From: DASSUW01 sp963789005
GTDB taxonomy: Bacteria > Actinomycetota > Thermoleophilia > Solirubrobacterales > Solirubrobacteraceae
Direction: 5' to 3'
Assembly: GCA_963789005.1 (NCBI GenBank)
Contig: CAWBIZ010000009.1
Coordinates: 124,001 to 188,000 of the forward strand
Length of the DNA: 64,000 nucleotides
Made by a program: the position numbers and the translations under genes. A model generated the notes under the pieces. The model saw nothing but the letters and a program-made list of their open reading frames with translations, was not told the origin of the DNA and made no database searches. Below, one piece after another: positions 9,224-17,674 of this stretch (the first letter of the stretch is position 1; the number at the start of each line of letters is the position of its first letter).

Positions 9224-10252
9224 TCAGAACAATGTCGAGTCGGAGCTTGGCGGCTCGAGGCCGAGGTGGCGGAACGCGTGCACCGTCGCGCACCGCCCGC
9301 GCGGGGTGCGCTGGAGGAAGCCGCGCTGGAGCAGGTACGGCTCGTAGACGTCCTCGATCGTGTCCGCCTCCTCCCCCACGACCACGGCGAGCGTGGAGAG
9401 CCCCACCGGCCCGCCGGAGAACCGCGAGCAGACCGCGGCCAGGATCTCGCGGTCCAGCCGGTCGAGCCCCTCGTGGTCGACCTCGAGCAGGTCGAGCGCC
9501 GCTCCCGCGAGCGTGACCGTGACCTCGCCGCTGCCGTGCACCTGCGCGAAGTCGCGCACGCGGCGCAGCAGGCGGTTGGCGACGCGCGGCGTGCCGCGCG
9601 AGCGCTCGGCGATCGCTCCCGCGGCCGGAGCCTCGATCGCGACGCCGAGCACCCGGGCCGAGCGCGTGACGATGCGCGCGAGATCGTCGGGGCCGTAGTG
9701 GTCGAGCCGGTGCTGGATACCGAAACGGTCGCGCAGCGGTGTGGTGAGGAGGCCGGCGCGGGTGGTGGCGCCGACCAGCGTGAACGCCGGCAGGTCGAGC
9801 GTGACCACGCGCGCCCCCGCCCCCGCGCCGACCGTGATCGGCAGCTGGTGGTCCTCCATCGCGGGATAGAACGTCTCCTCGATCGCGCGCGGCAGGCGGT
9901 GGATCTCGTCGACGAAGAACACCGCCCGCGGCTCGAGCGCCGTCAGATAGGACGCGATGTCGGCCTTGCGCTCGAGCGCCGGGCCCGCGGTCTGGATGAA
10001 CGGGACCCCGAGCTCGGTGGCGACGATCTGGGCCAGCGACGTCTTGCCCAGGCCGGGCGGCCCGGCGAGCAGGACGTGGTCGAGCGCCTCGCCGCGGGCC
10101 GCGGCGGCCGCGATCGAGACGCCGAGCTGATCCTTCACCGCCTCCTGCCCCACGAAGTCCTCGAGCGTGCGCGGCCGCAGCGACGCGTCGACCTCTTCGT
10201 CGGGCTGCGCCTCGGGCGCCTGCAGCCGCTCCGCTCCGGGGGTGCGGATCAT
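9224..10252 (-). CDS. ruvB: Holliday junction branch migration helicase RuvB
   Basis: AAA+ motor that drives branch migration of Holliday junctions with RuvA. Walker A GPPGLGKTS, Walker B FFVDEIHRL, sensor 1 LVGATTRAG and the arginine finger region LRDRFGIQH are intact; the C-terminal winged-helix domain ends with RTPRGRCATVHAFRHLGL. Length 342 is normal. The ATG overlaps the ruvA stop by four bases, completing a ruvC-ruvA-ruvB operon read on the minus strand. Confidence 0.98.
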   Translation of the reverse strand: MIRTPGAERLQAPEAQPDEEVDASLRPRTLEDFVGQEAVKDQLGVSIAAAAARGEALDHVLLAGPPGLGKTSLAQIVATELGVPFIQTAGPALERKADIASYLTALEPRAVFFVDEIHRLPRAIEETFYPAMEDHQLPITVGAGAGARVVTLDLPAFTLVGATTRAGLLTTPLRDRFGIQHRLDHYGPDDLARIVTRSARVLGVAIEAPAAGAIAERSRGTPRVANRLLRRVRDFAQVHGSGEVTVTLAGAALDLLEVDHEGLDRLDREILAAVCSRFSGGPVGLSTLAVVVGEEADTIEDVYEPYLLQRGFLQRTPRGRCATVHAFRHLGLEPPSSDSTLF

Positions 10253-10824
10253 CCGCGCGCACCCTTGAGCGCGTGGGCGATCAGGTCTTCGGGCGAGTCG
10301 CCGGACGCGCCGTCGAGCAGCCGGTCCGCCTCCTGGGGAGAGAAACCGAGGCCGACGAGGCCCTCGCGGGCGAGGCCGCGCGCGTCGTCGCCGCGAGTGA
10401 TCACGATCGGCTCCTCGGCCGTGACCCCGACCTTCTCGCGCAGCTCGACGACGATCCGCTCGGCGGTCCGCTTGCCGATCCCGGGCGCGGCCTGCAGCCG
10501 GGCGGTGTCGCCCGCCGCGACCGCTCCCAGCAGCTCGCGTGGCGGCCCGCCGGAGAGCACCGCGAGCGCCATCTTGGGACCGACTGACTGGACGCCGATC
10601 AGCAGCAGGAAGAGATCGCGCTCCTCCTCGGTGGCGAAGCCGTAGAGCTGCAGCGCGTCGTCGCGCACGATCAGGTGGGTGAACAGCGTCGCCGGCTCGC
10701 CCACCCGCGGGACGTGGCGAAGCGTCTCCGCGGAGACGGCCAGCCGGTAGCCGACGCCGCCGCAGGAGACGACCACGTGATCGGCCCGCCGGACGGCGAC
10801 CGTGCCCTCCAGCAGCGCGATCAT
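10249..10824 (-). CDS. ruvA: Holliday junction branch migration protein RuvA
   Basis: Binds four-way junctions as a tetramer and loads RuvB. The 191-residue product starts MIALLEGTVAVR and has the N-terminal OB fold, the two helix-hairpin-helix motifs (LLLIGVQSVGPKMALAVLSG and LQAAPGIGKRTAERIVVELR) and a C-terminal RuvB-binding domain (ARGLAREGLVGLGFSPQEAD). The frame is open further upstream but that part overlaps ruvC; the ATG at 10824 overlaps the ruvC stop as ATGA. Confidence 0.97.
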   Translation of the reverse strand: MIALLEGTVAVRRADHVVVSCGGVGYRLAVSAETLRHVPRVGEPATLFTHLIVRDDALQLYGFATEEERDLFLLLIGVQSVGPKMALAVLSGGPPRELLGAVAAGDTARLQAAPGIGKRTAERIVVELREKVGVTAEEPIVITRGDDARGLAREGLVGLGFSPQEADRLLDGASGDSPEDLIAHALKGARG

Positions 10825-11318
10825 GCGCTCAACGCCGCCGCGAGCGGCGCCCCGTTCGTGTGGCAGATGGCCACGGCCAGCGCGTCGGCCGCGTGGTCGG
10901 GCTGCGGGAGATCGGCAAGCGCGAGCAGCGTCTGGACCATCCGCTGCACCTGGTCCTTGGCCGCGCGGCCGGAGCCGCAGACCGCGGCCTTGACCTGCTG
11001 CGGGGTGTACGAGGCGCACGGCAGGCCGCGCTGGCCGGCCGCGAGCAGCACCACCCCGCGCGCCTGGCCGACCGCGAACGCCGAGCGGGCGTTGGCGCCG
11101 AAGTAGACGTCCTCGAGCGCCACCGCGTCGGGGCGGTACTCGTCCATCAGCTCGCCCACGCGCGCGTGGATGGTCTCCAGCCGGCCCGCGGCATCGCGTC
11201 CCGGCGAGGTCTCGATCACCCCGCCGTCGAGCGCCACGAGGCGCCCGCGCTGCTGCGCGACGACGCCGTAGCCCGTGTTGGCCACGCCAGGGTCGATCCC
11301 GAGGACGATCACGTACAC
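10821..11318 (-). CDS. ruvC: Crossover junction endodeoxyribonuclease RuvC
   Basis: Resolves Holliday junctions by paired nicks. The RNase H-like acidic motifs are present: GIDPGVANTGYG, VALEDVYFGAN and PDHAADALAVAICH. 165 residues is typical. Start is GTG 11318 (MYVIVLGIDPG); a second GTG two codons in is possible. A CAGAAT hexamer 7 bases upstream would make this a leaderless start, and that hexamer lies within a repeated element (11324-11407). Confidence 0.96.
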   Translation of the reverse strand: MYVIVLGIDPGVANTGYGVVAQQRGRLVALDGGVIETSPGRDAAGRLETIHARVGELMDEYRPDAVALEDVYFGANARSAFAVGQARGVVLLAAGQRGLPCASYTPQQVKAAVCGSGRAAKDQVQRMVQTLLALADLPQPDHAADALAVAICHTNGAPLAAALSA

Positions 11319-11323
11319 CGAAG

Positions 11324-11407
11324 GGATTCTGCGCCGGGCGTCGGACGCCTTCAGGCCGCCCGTCGCAGAATCCCCGGATTCCTGCGCCGGGCGTCGGACG
11401 CCTTCAG
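11324..11407. repeat. Direct and inverted repeat cluster upstream of ruvC
   Basis: Two direct copies of a 31-32 base unit, GGATTC(C)TGCGCCGGGCG then TCGGACGCCTTCAG, lie at 11324-11354 and 11376-11407. Between them CGCAGAATCC (11364-11373) is the exact reverse complement of the unit's first ten bases. Each unit contains the near-palindrome GGCGTCGGACGCC. The cluster fills the gap between ruvC and the upstream membrane protein gene and can fold into a stable stem-loop; it may be a terminator/promoter module or a small repeat element. Confidence 0.8.
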
Positions 11408-11814
11408 CCCGTGGGGAGAGAACTCCCCGCGAAACCGAAGAACCAGATCGCGAACACGATGCCCGCGAGCGCGACGGAGACGATCATCACCTTGTCGAGC
11501 ACGCCGTTGCGGCGGTCGACGCGGCGCTCGCCGCGCATCGAGCGCGTCCAGCCAGGACGGTACTGGTCGGTCTCAGCGCCCGTGAGCCGCACGTGTGCGC
11601 GGTTGAGCGCGCCCAGGCCCTTCCCCACCACGGCCATCCCCAACGGCAGGCCGATGATCACCAGCAGGTACGGCCCCATCGTCGGGTTCGGCGTGTCGGC
11701 GAGCCGGGAGGCCAGGTAGACGAGGCCGAGCGGGACGCCGAGCCACATCACGACGCTGCCGAACGCCATCAGCGTGACGAGGGCGACCGCGGAGGGTGAC
11801 CAGGAGGAGCGCAC
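11404..11814 (-). CDS. Small membrane protein of unknown function
   Basis: A 136-residue protein with three predicted membrane segments (about 9-33, 46-66 and 111-131) separated by a basic cytoplasmic-looking loop (QYRPGWTRSMRGERRVDRRNG). GTG start at 11814, 10 bases downstream of the yebC stop, so probably co-transcribed with yebC. No family recognised. Its stop lies inside the second copy of the repeat upstream of ruvC. Confidence 0.7.
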   Translation of the reverse strand: MRSSWSPSAVALVTLMAFGSVVMWLGVPLGLVYLASRLADTPNPTMGPYLLVIIGLPLGMAVVGKGLGALNRAHVRLTGAETDQYRPGWTRSMRGERRVDRRNGVLDKVMIVSVALAGIVFAIWFFGFAGSSLPTG

Positions 11815-11824
11815 TGACGCGCTG

Positions 11825-12574
11825 TTACCCCGCCACGCGCTCCAGAACCTCGGCGTCGACGTCGAAGTTCGCGTGCACGGCGTCGACGTCGTCCTGATCC
11901 TCGAGCGCGTCGATCAGCCGCAGCACCTTCACCGCGCCGTCCTCGTCCAGCGGCACGAGCGTCTTCGGGCGCTGGGCGATCTGCGCCTCGTCGACCTCGA
12001 TCCCCGCGTCGGTGAGCGCGGCCCGCACCGCGGCCAGGTCGGTCGGCTCGCACAGCACCTCGTACACGTCGGCGTCCATCTGGATGTCCTCGGCGCCGGC
12101 GTCGATCGCGACCATCAGGTCGTCCTCGGAGTAGCGCTCGCCGTCGACGACCACGACGCCCTTCTTGTCGAACAGGTAGGCGACCGACCCCGGCTCGCCG
12201 AGGTTGCCGCCGTGCTTGGCGAAGATGTGGCGCATCTCGGAGCCGGTGCGGTTGCGGTTGTCGGTCAGGGCCTCGACGAGCACGGCCACGCCGCCGGGCG
12301 CGTAGCCCTCGTAGACGACGCCCTCGAGCGCGTCGGCGTCCGCGCCCTCGCCGGTGCCCTTGGCGATCGCGCGCTCGATGTTGTCCTTCGGCATCGAGGC
12401 GTCCTTGGCCTTCTGGACGGCAAGCGACAGCGCCGGGTTGCCGTCGACGTCGCCGCCGCCCTCCTTGGCCGCGACGGTGATCGCCCGCGCGAGCTTGGTG
12501 AACAGCTTGCCCCGCCGAGCGTCGACGATCGCCTTCTTGTGCTTGATCCCCGCCCACTTGGAGTGTCCGGCCAT
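11825..12574 (-). CDS. yebC: YebC/PmpR family transcription/translation factor
   Basis: Family known as DNA-binding regulators and, more recently, as factors helping ribosomes through difficult motifs. The canonical start MAGHSKWAGIKHKKA is present and fixes the ATG at 12574, although the frame is open upstream. Length 249 is normal, with the three-domain TACO1-like fold suggested by GGVAVLVEALTDNRNRT and the C-terminal LIDALEDQDDVDAVHANFD. A TAGACT hexamer precedes the ATG by 7 bases, consistent with a leaderless transcript. It lies next to ruvCAB, a widespread arrangement. Confidence 0.96.
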   Translation of the reverse strand: MAGHSKWAGIKHKKAIVDARRGKLFTKLARAITVAAKEGGGDVDGNPALSLAVQKAKDASMPKDNIERAIAKGTGEGADADALEGVVYEGYAPGGVAVLVEALTDNRNRTGSEMRHIFAKHGGNLGEPGSVAYLFDKKGVVVVDGERYSEDDLMVAIDAGAEDIQMDADVYEVLCEPTDLAAVRAALTDAGIEVDEAQIAQRPKTLVPLDEDGAVKVLRLIDALEDQDDVDAVHANFDVDAEVLERVAG

Positions 12575-12584
12575 GCCTTGGAGT

Positions 12585-13253
12585 CTAGGAGAGCCAGGGG
12601 GCGCCGCGGGCGCATTCCTGCTCGAGCACGGCGGCGTCCTTCGGGGTGTCGAGGCAGCGCCAGAAGCCATCGTGGCGGTAGGCCGCGAGCGCGCCGTCGG
12701 CGGCGAGGCGCTCGAGCGGCTCGCGCTCGAGGACCGCGTCGGGGCCGAGGTAGTCGAGAGCGGCCGGCGCCATCACGAAGAAGCCCCCGTTGATCCACTG
12801 CTCGGCCTGTGGCTTCTCGCGGAACCCGATCACCCGGCCGTCCTCGATCGCGGCGACGCCGAACGGCAGCTCGGGGCGTACGACGGTCATGGTCGCCAGC
12901 GCGCCGCTGCTCTCGTGCGTCGAGCGCAGGGCGGCGAGGTCGATGTTCGCGACCCCGTCGGCGTAGGTGAGGCAGAACGGCTCTCGCAGCTGGTCGCGGA
13001 CGGCGTGCACGCGCCCGCCTGTCGGCGTGTCGGGCCCGGTGTCGACGCACTCGAGCCGCGAATCGCCCGCCGCCCACGCCGCCACCGCCTCGCCGCCATG
13101 GCCGGTGAGCAGCGTGAACTCGCGGAAGCCCTGCGCCGCGTAGATCGCGATCACGTGCTCGAGGATCGGCCGCCCGCCGACCTGCACCAATGGCTTCGGG
13201 CGCTCGCCGTTGAGCCGAGTACCACGCCCGCCACAGAGGATCACGACCTTCAT
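12585..13253 (-). CDS. Sugar-phosphate nucleotidyltransferase (RfbF-like)
   Basis: Transfers a nucleotide to a sugar phosphate for cell-surface glycan synthesis. The 222-residue protein has the GT-A nucleotide-binding signature MKVVILCGGRGTRLNGERPKPLV, the YADG metal-binding strand and GFREKP, and ends with the FWRCLDTPKD segment characteristic of glucose-1-phosphate cytidylyltransferase relatives. It diverges from the phosphohexomutase gene at 13334, which would supply hexose-1-phosphate, so the pair may share an intergenic control region. NTP and sugar specificity are not decided by sequence reading. Confidence 0.85.
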   Translation of the reverse strand: MKVVILCGGRGTRLNGERPKPLVQVGGRPILEHVIAIYAAQGFREFTLLTGHGGEAVAAWAAGDSRLECVDTGPDTPTGGRVHAVRDQLREPFCLTYADGVANIDLAALRSTHESSGALATMTVVRPELPFGVAAIEDGRVIGFREKPQAEQWINGGFFVMAPAALDYLGPDAVLEREPLERLAADGALAAYRHDGFWRCLDTPKDAAVLEQECARGAPWLS

Positions 13254-13264
13254 GGATGACAGTT

Positions 13265-13279
13265 TCGCCTGCCAGGCGA
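13265..13279. promoter_or_regulatory. Inverted repeat in the divergent nucleotidyltransferase/phosphohexomutase intergenic region
   Basis: TCGCCTG C CAGGCGA is a perfect 7-bp inverted repeat in the 80-base gap between two divergent starts. Its symmetry and position would suit a dimeric repressor operator serving both genes. No regulator can be assigned. A TTACCC/TACCCT hexamer lies about 10 bases before GTG 13334. Confidence 0.35.
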
Positions 13280-13333
13280 GACGAACCTCCTTCGTCGGTC
13301 GCTCGCCTTCGGCGACGTTACCCTTGCGCGCCC

Positions 13334-14698
13334 GTGGTGCAAGCAGCCATCTTCAAGGCGTACGACGTGCGCGGCCTGTACGGCGAGCAGATCGACGGCG
13401 ACGTCGCCGAGGCGGTCGGGCGCGCGTTCGCGCGCGTGCTCGCCGACCGGGCGGGCAAGCGGCCCGACCAGCTGGGCATCGGCCTCGGGCGAGACATGCG
13501 GCTGACCGCGCCGGAGCTGGCCGCCCGCTATCGCGCGGGCCTGATGGCCGAGGGCGCGCACGTGCTCGACGCCGGGATGGTCGGCACCGAGATGCTCTAC
13601 TGGCTCGTCGGCAGCCGCGACCTCGACGGCGGGCTGATGTGCACCGCCTCGCACAACCCGAAGGCGTACACGGGCGCGAAGCTCGTCGAGCGCGGGGCGG
13701 CGGCGCTCTCCGGCGACAGCGGCATCGGCGAGATCCAGCGGCTCGTGCACGACGGTCTCGGCCCCGCCCCGCACGGCGGCACCTCCGAGGACGTCGACGT
13801 CTATGCGCCCTTCCAGGAAGCGGCCCTGGCGTTCATCGACCCGTCCGCCGTCGCCCCGCTGAAGGTCGTCGTCGACGGCGGTAACGGCATGGCGGGACCG
13901 ATGGTCGGCCCGCTGCTCGAGCGCCTCGGGCTCGACCTCGTGACCACGTACTGGGAGCCCGACGGCGAGTTCCCCGACCACGAGCCGAACCCGCTGCTGG
14001 AGGAGAACCGCCGCTTCATCGTCGACAAGGTGCGGGCCGAGGGCGCCGACCTCGGCATCGCCTGGGACGGCGACGCCGACCGCTGCTTCTTCATCGACGA
14101 CACCGGCCGCTTCGTCGACGGCGACTTCATGACCGCCCTGCTCGCCGAGTCCGTGCTCGCCCGCCACCCCGGCGCCGACATCCTCTACGACATCAGGGCC
14201 TCGCGCGCGGTTCCCGACCTCGTCACCCGCCTCGGCGGCCGCGCGCACCTGAACCGCGTCGGGCACGCGTTCTTCAAGCGCCGCATGCGCGACGAGGGCG
14301 CCGCCTTCGGCGGCGAGGTCTCCGGCCACTACTACTTCGCCGACTTCTACAACGCCGACTCGGGGACGATCCCGGCGCTGCTGCTCCTCGAGCTGCTCTC
14401 CCGCCGCGGAGCGAAGCTCTCCGAGCTGCTCGAGCCGCTGCGCGCGCGCTACTTCGTGTCGGGCGAGATCAACTCCGAGGTCGAGGACCCCGAGGGCCGC
14501 GCCGCCGAGCTCGAGCGCCGCTACGGCGACGGGCGGATCACGAGGCTCGACGGGCTCTCGGTCGACTACGACGACTGGCACTTCAACGTGCGCCTGTCCA
14601 ACACCGAGCCGCTCCTGCGCCTGAACCTCGAGAGCCTCGTCTCGCGCGAGGACATGGAGCGCCGGCGCGACGAGGTGCTGTCAGTCATCCGGGCATGA
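13334..14698 (+). CDS. manB: Phosphomannomutase/phosphoglucomutase
   Basis: Interconverts hexose 6- and 1-phosphates through a phosphoserine. The 454-residue protein shows the catalytic serine loop CTASHNPKAYTG, the metal-binding loop AWDGDADRCFF, the sugar-binding GEVSGHYYF segment and the C-terminal phosphate-binding RLSNTEPLLRLN. Start is GTG 13334 or 13337 (VVQAAIFKAYDVRGLYG); upstream sequence in frame is not conserved in character. Followed by an MBL hydrolase with ATGA overlap. Confidence 0.95.
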   Translation: MVQAAIFKAYDVRGLYGEQIDGDVAEAVGRAFARVLADRAGKRPDQLGIGLGRDMRLTAPELAARYRAGLMAEGAHVLDAGMVGTEMLYWLVGSRDLDGGLMCTASHNPKAYTGAKLVERGAAALSGDSGIGEIQRLVHDGLGPAPHGGTSEDVDVYAPFQEAALAFIDPSAVAPLKVVVDGGNGMAGPMVGPLLERLGLDLVTTYWEPDGEFPDHEPNPLLEENRRFIVDKVRAEGADLGIAWDGDADRCFFIDDTGRFVDGDFMTALLAESVLARHPGADILYDIRASRAVPDLVTRLGGRAHLNRVGHAFFKRRMRDEGAAFGGEVSGHYYFADFYNADSGTIPALLLLELLSRRGAKLSELLEPLRARYFVSGEINSEVEDPEGRAAELERRYGDGRITRLDGLSVDYDDWHFNVRLSNTEPLLRLNLESLVSREDMERRRDEVLSVIRA

Positions 14699-15675
14699 CG
14701 GACGCGATCCACTGCCTCCCGATCCCGACGCCGTTCGCGGTGGGGCGGGTGAACTGCTACCTGATCGAGGACGACCCGCTGACGCTGGTCGACACCGGCC
14801 CCAACTCCGGCAAGGCGCTGGACGCCCTCGAGCGCGCGCTGGGGGAGCATGGGCGGCGGATCGAGGACCTCGAGCGGATCGTCATCACGCACCAGCACCT
14901 CGACCACCTCGGCCTCGTCGGCATCCTCGCCGACCGCTCGGGCGCCGAGGTCTGCGCGCTCGACCTGCTGGCGCCCGTGCTCGAGGAGTTCGGCGCGCAC
15001 GCCGAGCGCGACGACGAGCTCGCCGAGGCGCTGATGCTGCGCAACGGGATCCCGCGCGACGTGGTCACCGCACTGCGCTCGGTCTCGCGCTCGTTCCGCG
15101 GCTGGGGCGGGAGCGCGCCCGTCGACCGGCCGCTGGCCGACGGCGGCGAGCTGCCGTTCGCGAACCGCACGCTGCAGGTGCTCCACCGGCCGGGCCACTC
15201 CCCATCGGACACGCTGTTCTGGGACGCCGAGCGCGCGGTCCTGCTGGGCGGCGACCACCTGATCGGCCACATCTCGTCCAACCCGCTCATCTCCCGTCCG
15301 CTGGGCGGCCGCTCCGGCGAGCCTGGCGCCGGCCGCCCGCGCGCGCTGATGATGTACATGGACTCGCTGCGCGACACGCGCGAGCTCGAAGCCGAGGTCG
15401 TCCTGCCCGGACACGGCGAGCCGGTCACCGACCACGTCGCGCTGATCGACGAGCGCTTCGCCATGCACGAGCGGCGGGCGCGCAAGATCGCCGGGCTGGT
15501 CGACGAGGAGCCACTGACCGCGTACGAGATCGCGCAGGCGCTGTGGGGCAACGTGGCCGTCACCCAGGCGTACCTGACCCTCTCGGAGGTGCTCGGGCAC
15601 GCCGACCTGCTGGTCGACCGCGGCCAGGTGCACGAGACCGAGGTGGCGGGCGTGATCCGCTACGAGGCGGCATGA
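14695..15675 (+). CDS. Metallo-beta-lactamase fold hydrolase
   Basis: Zinc hydrolase of the glyoxalase II-like MBL superfamily. Motif THQHLDHLG (HxHxDH), then HRPGHSPSD and LPGHGEPV supply the other metal ligands. At 326 residues it has a C-terminal helical domain (about 245-326; EIAQALWGN...) often seen in MBL proteins with a winged-helix tail. ATG overlaps the phosphohexomutase stop, and its own stop overlaps the antiporter start, so three genes form one operon. Substrate unknown. Confidence 0.9.
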   Translation: MTDAIHCLPIPTPFAVGRVNCYLIEDDPLTLVDTGPNSGKALDALERALGEHGRRIEDLERIVITHQHLDHLGLVGILADRSGAEVCALDLLAPVLEEFGAHAERDDELAEALMLRNGIPRDVVTALRSVSRSFRGWGGSAPVDRPLADGGELPFANRTLQVLHRPGHSPSDTLFWDAERAVLLGGDHLIGHISSNPLISRPLGGRSGEPGAGRPRALMMYMDSLRDTRELEAEVVLPGHGEPVTDHVALIDERFAMHERRARKIAGLVDEEPLTAYEIAQALWGNVAVTQAYLTLSEVLGHADLLVDRGQVHETEVAGVIRYEAA

Positions 15676-17243
15676 TCGAAGAGGTCGAGGCGATCCTGAT
15701 CGCCCTGCTGGTGGCGGTCGCCGTGCTCGGCGCGGCCGCCCGCGCGGTGAACATCCCATACCCGATCGTGCTCGTCGTCGGCGGCCTCGGGCTCGGGTTC
15801 GTGCCCGGGATGCCCGAGGCGACGCTCGAGCCCGACCTCGTGCTCGTGATCTTCCTGCCGCCGCTGCTGTACTCGGCGGCGTTCTTCGCCAACCTGCACG
15901 ACCTGCGGCGCGACCTGCGCGCGATCACGCTGCAGGCGGTCGGGCTCGTGCTGGCGACGATGTGCGTCGTCGCGGTGGTGGCGCACGCGCTGATCCCCGA
16001 TCTGCCGTGGGCGGCCGCCTTCACGCTCGGGGCGATCGTGGCGCCCACCGACCCGCTGGCCGCGGCGGAGATCGCCCGGCGGATGTCCGTGCCGCGGCGG
16101 ATCGTGTCGATCGTCGAGGGCGAGAGCCTGATCAACGACGGCACGGCGCTCGTGGCCTACCGCGTGGCGGTGCTGGCAGTCGGCGGCACGTTCTCGATCT
16201 GGGAGGCGGGGCTGGACTTCGTCAGCGGCGCCGCGATCGGCATCGCCATCGGCCTGGTGGCCGGAGCGATCATCTCCGAGATCCGCCGGATGCTGGACGA
16301 CGTCCCGGTGGAGATCACCATCTCGCTGCTCACCGGCTACGCCGCCTACCTGCCGGCCGAGGCGCTGCACGTCTCCGGCGTGCTGGCAGCGGTCACGGCC
16401 GGGATCGTGCTCGGCTGGCGGGCGCCGCGGATCTCGAGCGCCCGGATGCGGATCCAGGGCTTCGCCGTCTGGGAGACGCTCGTCTTCCTGCTCAACGCGC
16501 TGCTGTTCGTGCTGATCGGACTCCAGCTGCCGGCGATCCTCGACGGCCTGAGCGCCCGGCCGGCCGGCGAGCTGCTGCTCTGGGCGGTCGCGGTCAGCGC
16601 GGCGGTGATCCTCACGCGGCTTGTGTGGGCGCACACGATCGTCTACGTGATTCGCACGCTCGACCGCCGCGAGTCGCAACGGGCGCGCCGCTCGTCGTGG
16701 CAGAGCCGCACCGTGGTCGCCTGGTCGGGGATGCGTGGCTCGGTCTCGCTCGCCGCGGCGCTCGCGCTCGAACCGGGGTTCCCGGCCCGCGACGAGATCC
16801 AGCTGTTGACCTTCGCGGTCATCTTCGCCACGCTCGTGCTCCAGGGCCTCACGCTCCCGCGCGTGATCCGCATGCTGGGTGTGCGCGACGACGGCGAGGA
16901 CGCGCGCGAGGAGCTGGTCGGCCGGCGCGCCGCGGCGGCGGTCGCGCTCTCGCGGCTGGACGAGCTCGCCGAGGAGGAGTGGACGTACGACGAGACCGTC
17001 GAGCGCATGCGCAACCTCTACCGCTACCGCAGCCGGCGCTTCGCCGCGCGCGCCGGCGAGAGCGAGGAGGACGGCGACACCATCGAGCACCGCTCGCGCA
17101 AGTACCAGAAGGTGGCCCGCGCGGTGTTCGACGCCCAGCGCGACGAGCTCGTCCGCCTGCGCAACGCGGGCGAGATCTCGAACGAGGTCATGCACCGGCT
17201 CGAGCGCGAGCTCGACCTCGAGGACGAGCGGCTGGAAATCTAG
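15672..17243 (+). CDS. Na+/H+ antiporter, CPA1 (NhaP) family
   Basis: Exchanges cytoplasmic sodium (or potassium) for protons at the inner membrane. About 12 hydrophobic segments fill the first 400 residues. CPA1 core motifs are present: GAIVAPTDPLAAAEI and VEGESLINDGTALVAYR (the ND pair), and WSGMRGSVSLAAALAL. A cytoplasmic C-terminal tail of about 110 charged residues is probably regulatory. I chose ATG 15672, overlapping the MBL gene stop (ATGA), giving 523 residues. The stop is shared head-on with the next gene in a CTAG palindrome. Confidence 0.93.
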   Translation: MIEEVEAILIALLVAVAVLGAAARAVNIPYPIVLVVGGLGLGFVPGMPEATLEPDLVLVIFLPPLLYSAAFFANLHDLRRDLRAITLQAVGLVLATMCVVAVVAHALIPDLPWAAAFTLGAIVAPTDPLAAAEIARRMSVPRRIVSIVEGESLINDGTALVAYRVAVLAVGGTFSIWEAGLDFVSGAAIGIAIGLVAGAIISEIRRMLDDVPVEITISLLTGYAAYLPAEALHVSGVLAAVTAGIVLGWRAPRISSARMRIQGFAVWETLVFLLNALLFVLIGLQLPAILDGLSARPAGELLLWAVAVSAAVILTRLVWAHTIVYVIRTLDRRESQRARRSSWQSRTVVAWSGMRGSVSLAAALALEPGFPARDEIQLLTFAVIFATLVLQGLTLPRVIRMLGVRDDGEDAREELVGRRAAAAVALSRLDELAEEEWTYDETVERMRNLYRYRSRRFAARAGESEEDGDTIEHRSRKYQKVARAVFDAQRDELVRLRNAGEISNEVMHRLERELDLEDERLEI

Positions 17244-17674
17244 ATCTCGTCCAGGTGAGCGACGTTCGCGCGGTCGTCGGCCTCCGGCGAGGGCGTTGCG
17301 CTGAACCAGGCGTCGAGGATCTCGGCGAGCACAGGCTCCGAGGTCGCGCGGAGCGAGAGCGCGAGGACGTTGGCGTCGTTCCAGCGGCGGGCGCCCCCGG
17401 CGGTCTCGGCGTCGGCGCACAGCGCGGCGCGGATGCCGTCGACCTTGTTGGCGGCGATCGAGGCGCCGGTGCCCGTCCAGCAGCACACGACGGCCTGCTC
17501 GGCGCGGCCGTCGGCCACGTCGCGGGCCGCGGCCTCCGAGGCCCACGCCCAGTCCTCGCGCTCGCCCTCCGCGAGCGCGCCGTGCAGCACGGGCTCGTGG
17601 CCGCGGGCGCGCAGCTGCGCGACCACGGCGCCGGCGACCCCGGTGTCCTCGTCGGCGGCGACGGCGATCCGCAT
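17240..17674 (-). CDS. RpiB/LacA/LacB family sugar-phosphate isomerase
   Basis: A 144-residue protein resembling ribose-5-phosphate isomerase B. The anion-hole segment CCWTGTGASIAANK and RRWNDANVLALSLR match the RpiB pattern, and the N-terminal MRIAVAADEDTG is usual. The residue normally Cys in the CGTG motif is Trp here with Cys just before it, so catalytic identity needs care; actinobacterial RpiBs use other bases. It is translationally coupled (ATGA) to the hydantoinase B gene, an unexpected partner. Confidence 0.8.
   Translation of the reverse strand: MRIAVAADEDTGVAGAVVAQLRARGHEPVLHGALAEGEREDWAWASEAAARDVADGRAEQAVVCCWTGTGASIAANKVDGIRAALCADAETAGGARRWNDANVLALSLRATSEPVLAEILDAWFSATPSPEADDRANVAHLDEI

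Noticed and set aside
11324..11407. Two 31-base direct repeats as a minimal CRISPR
   Set aside because: Only two copies, the spacer contains an inverse of the repeat, and no cas genes are present.
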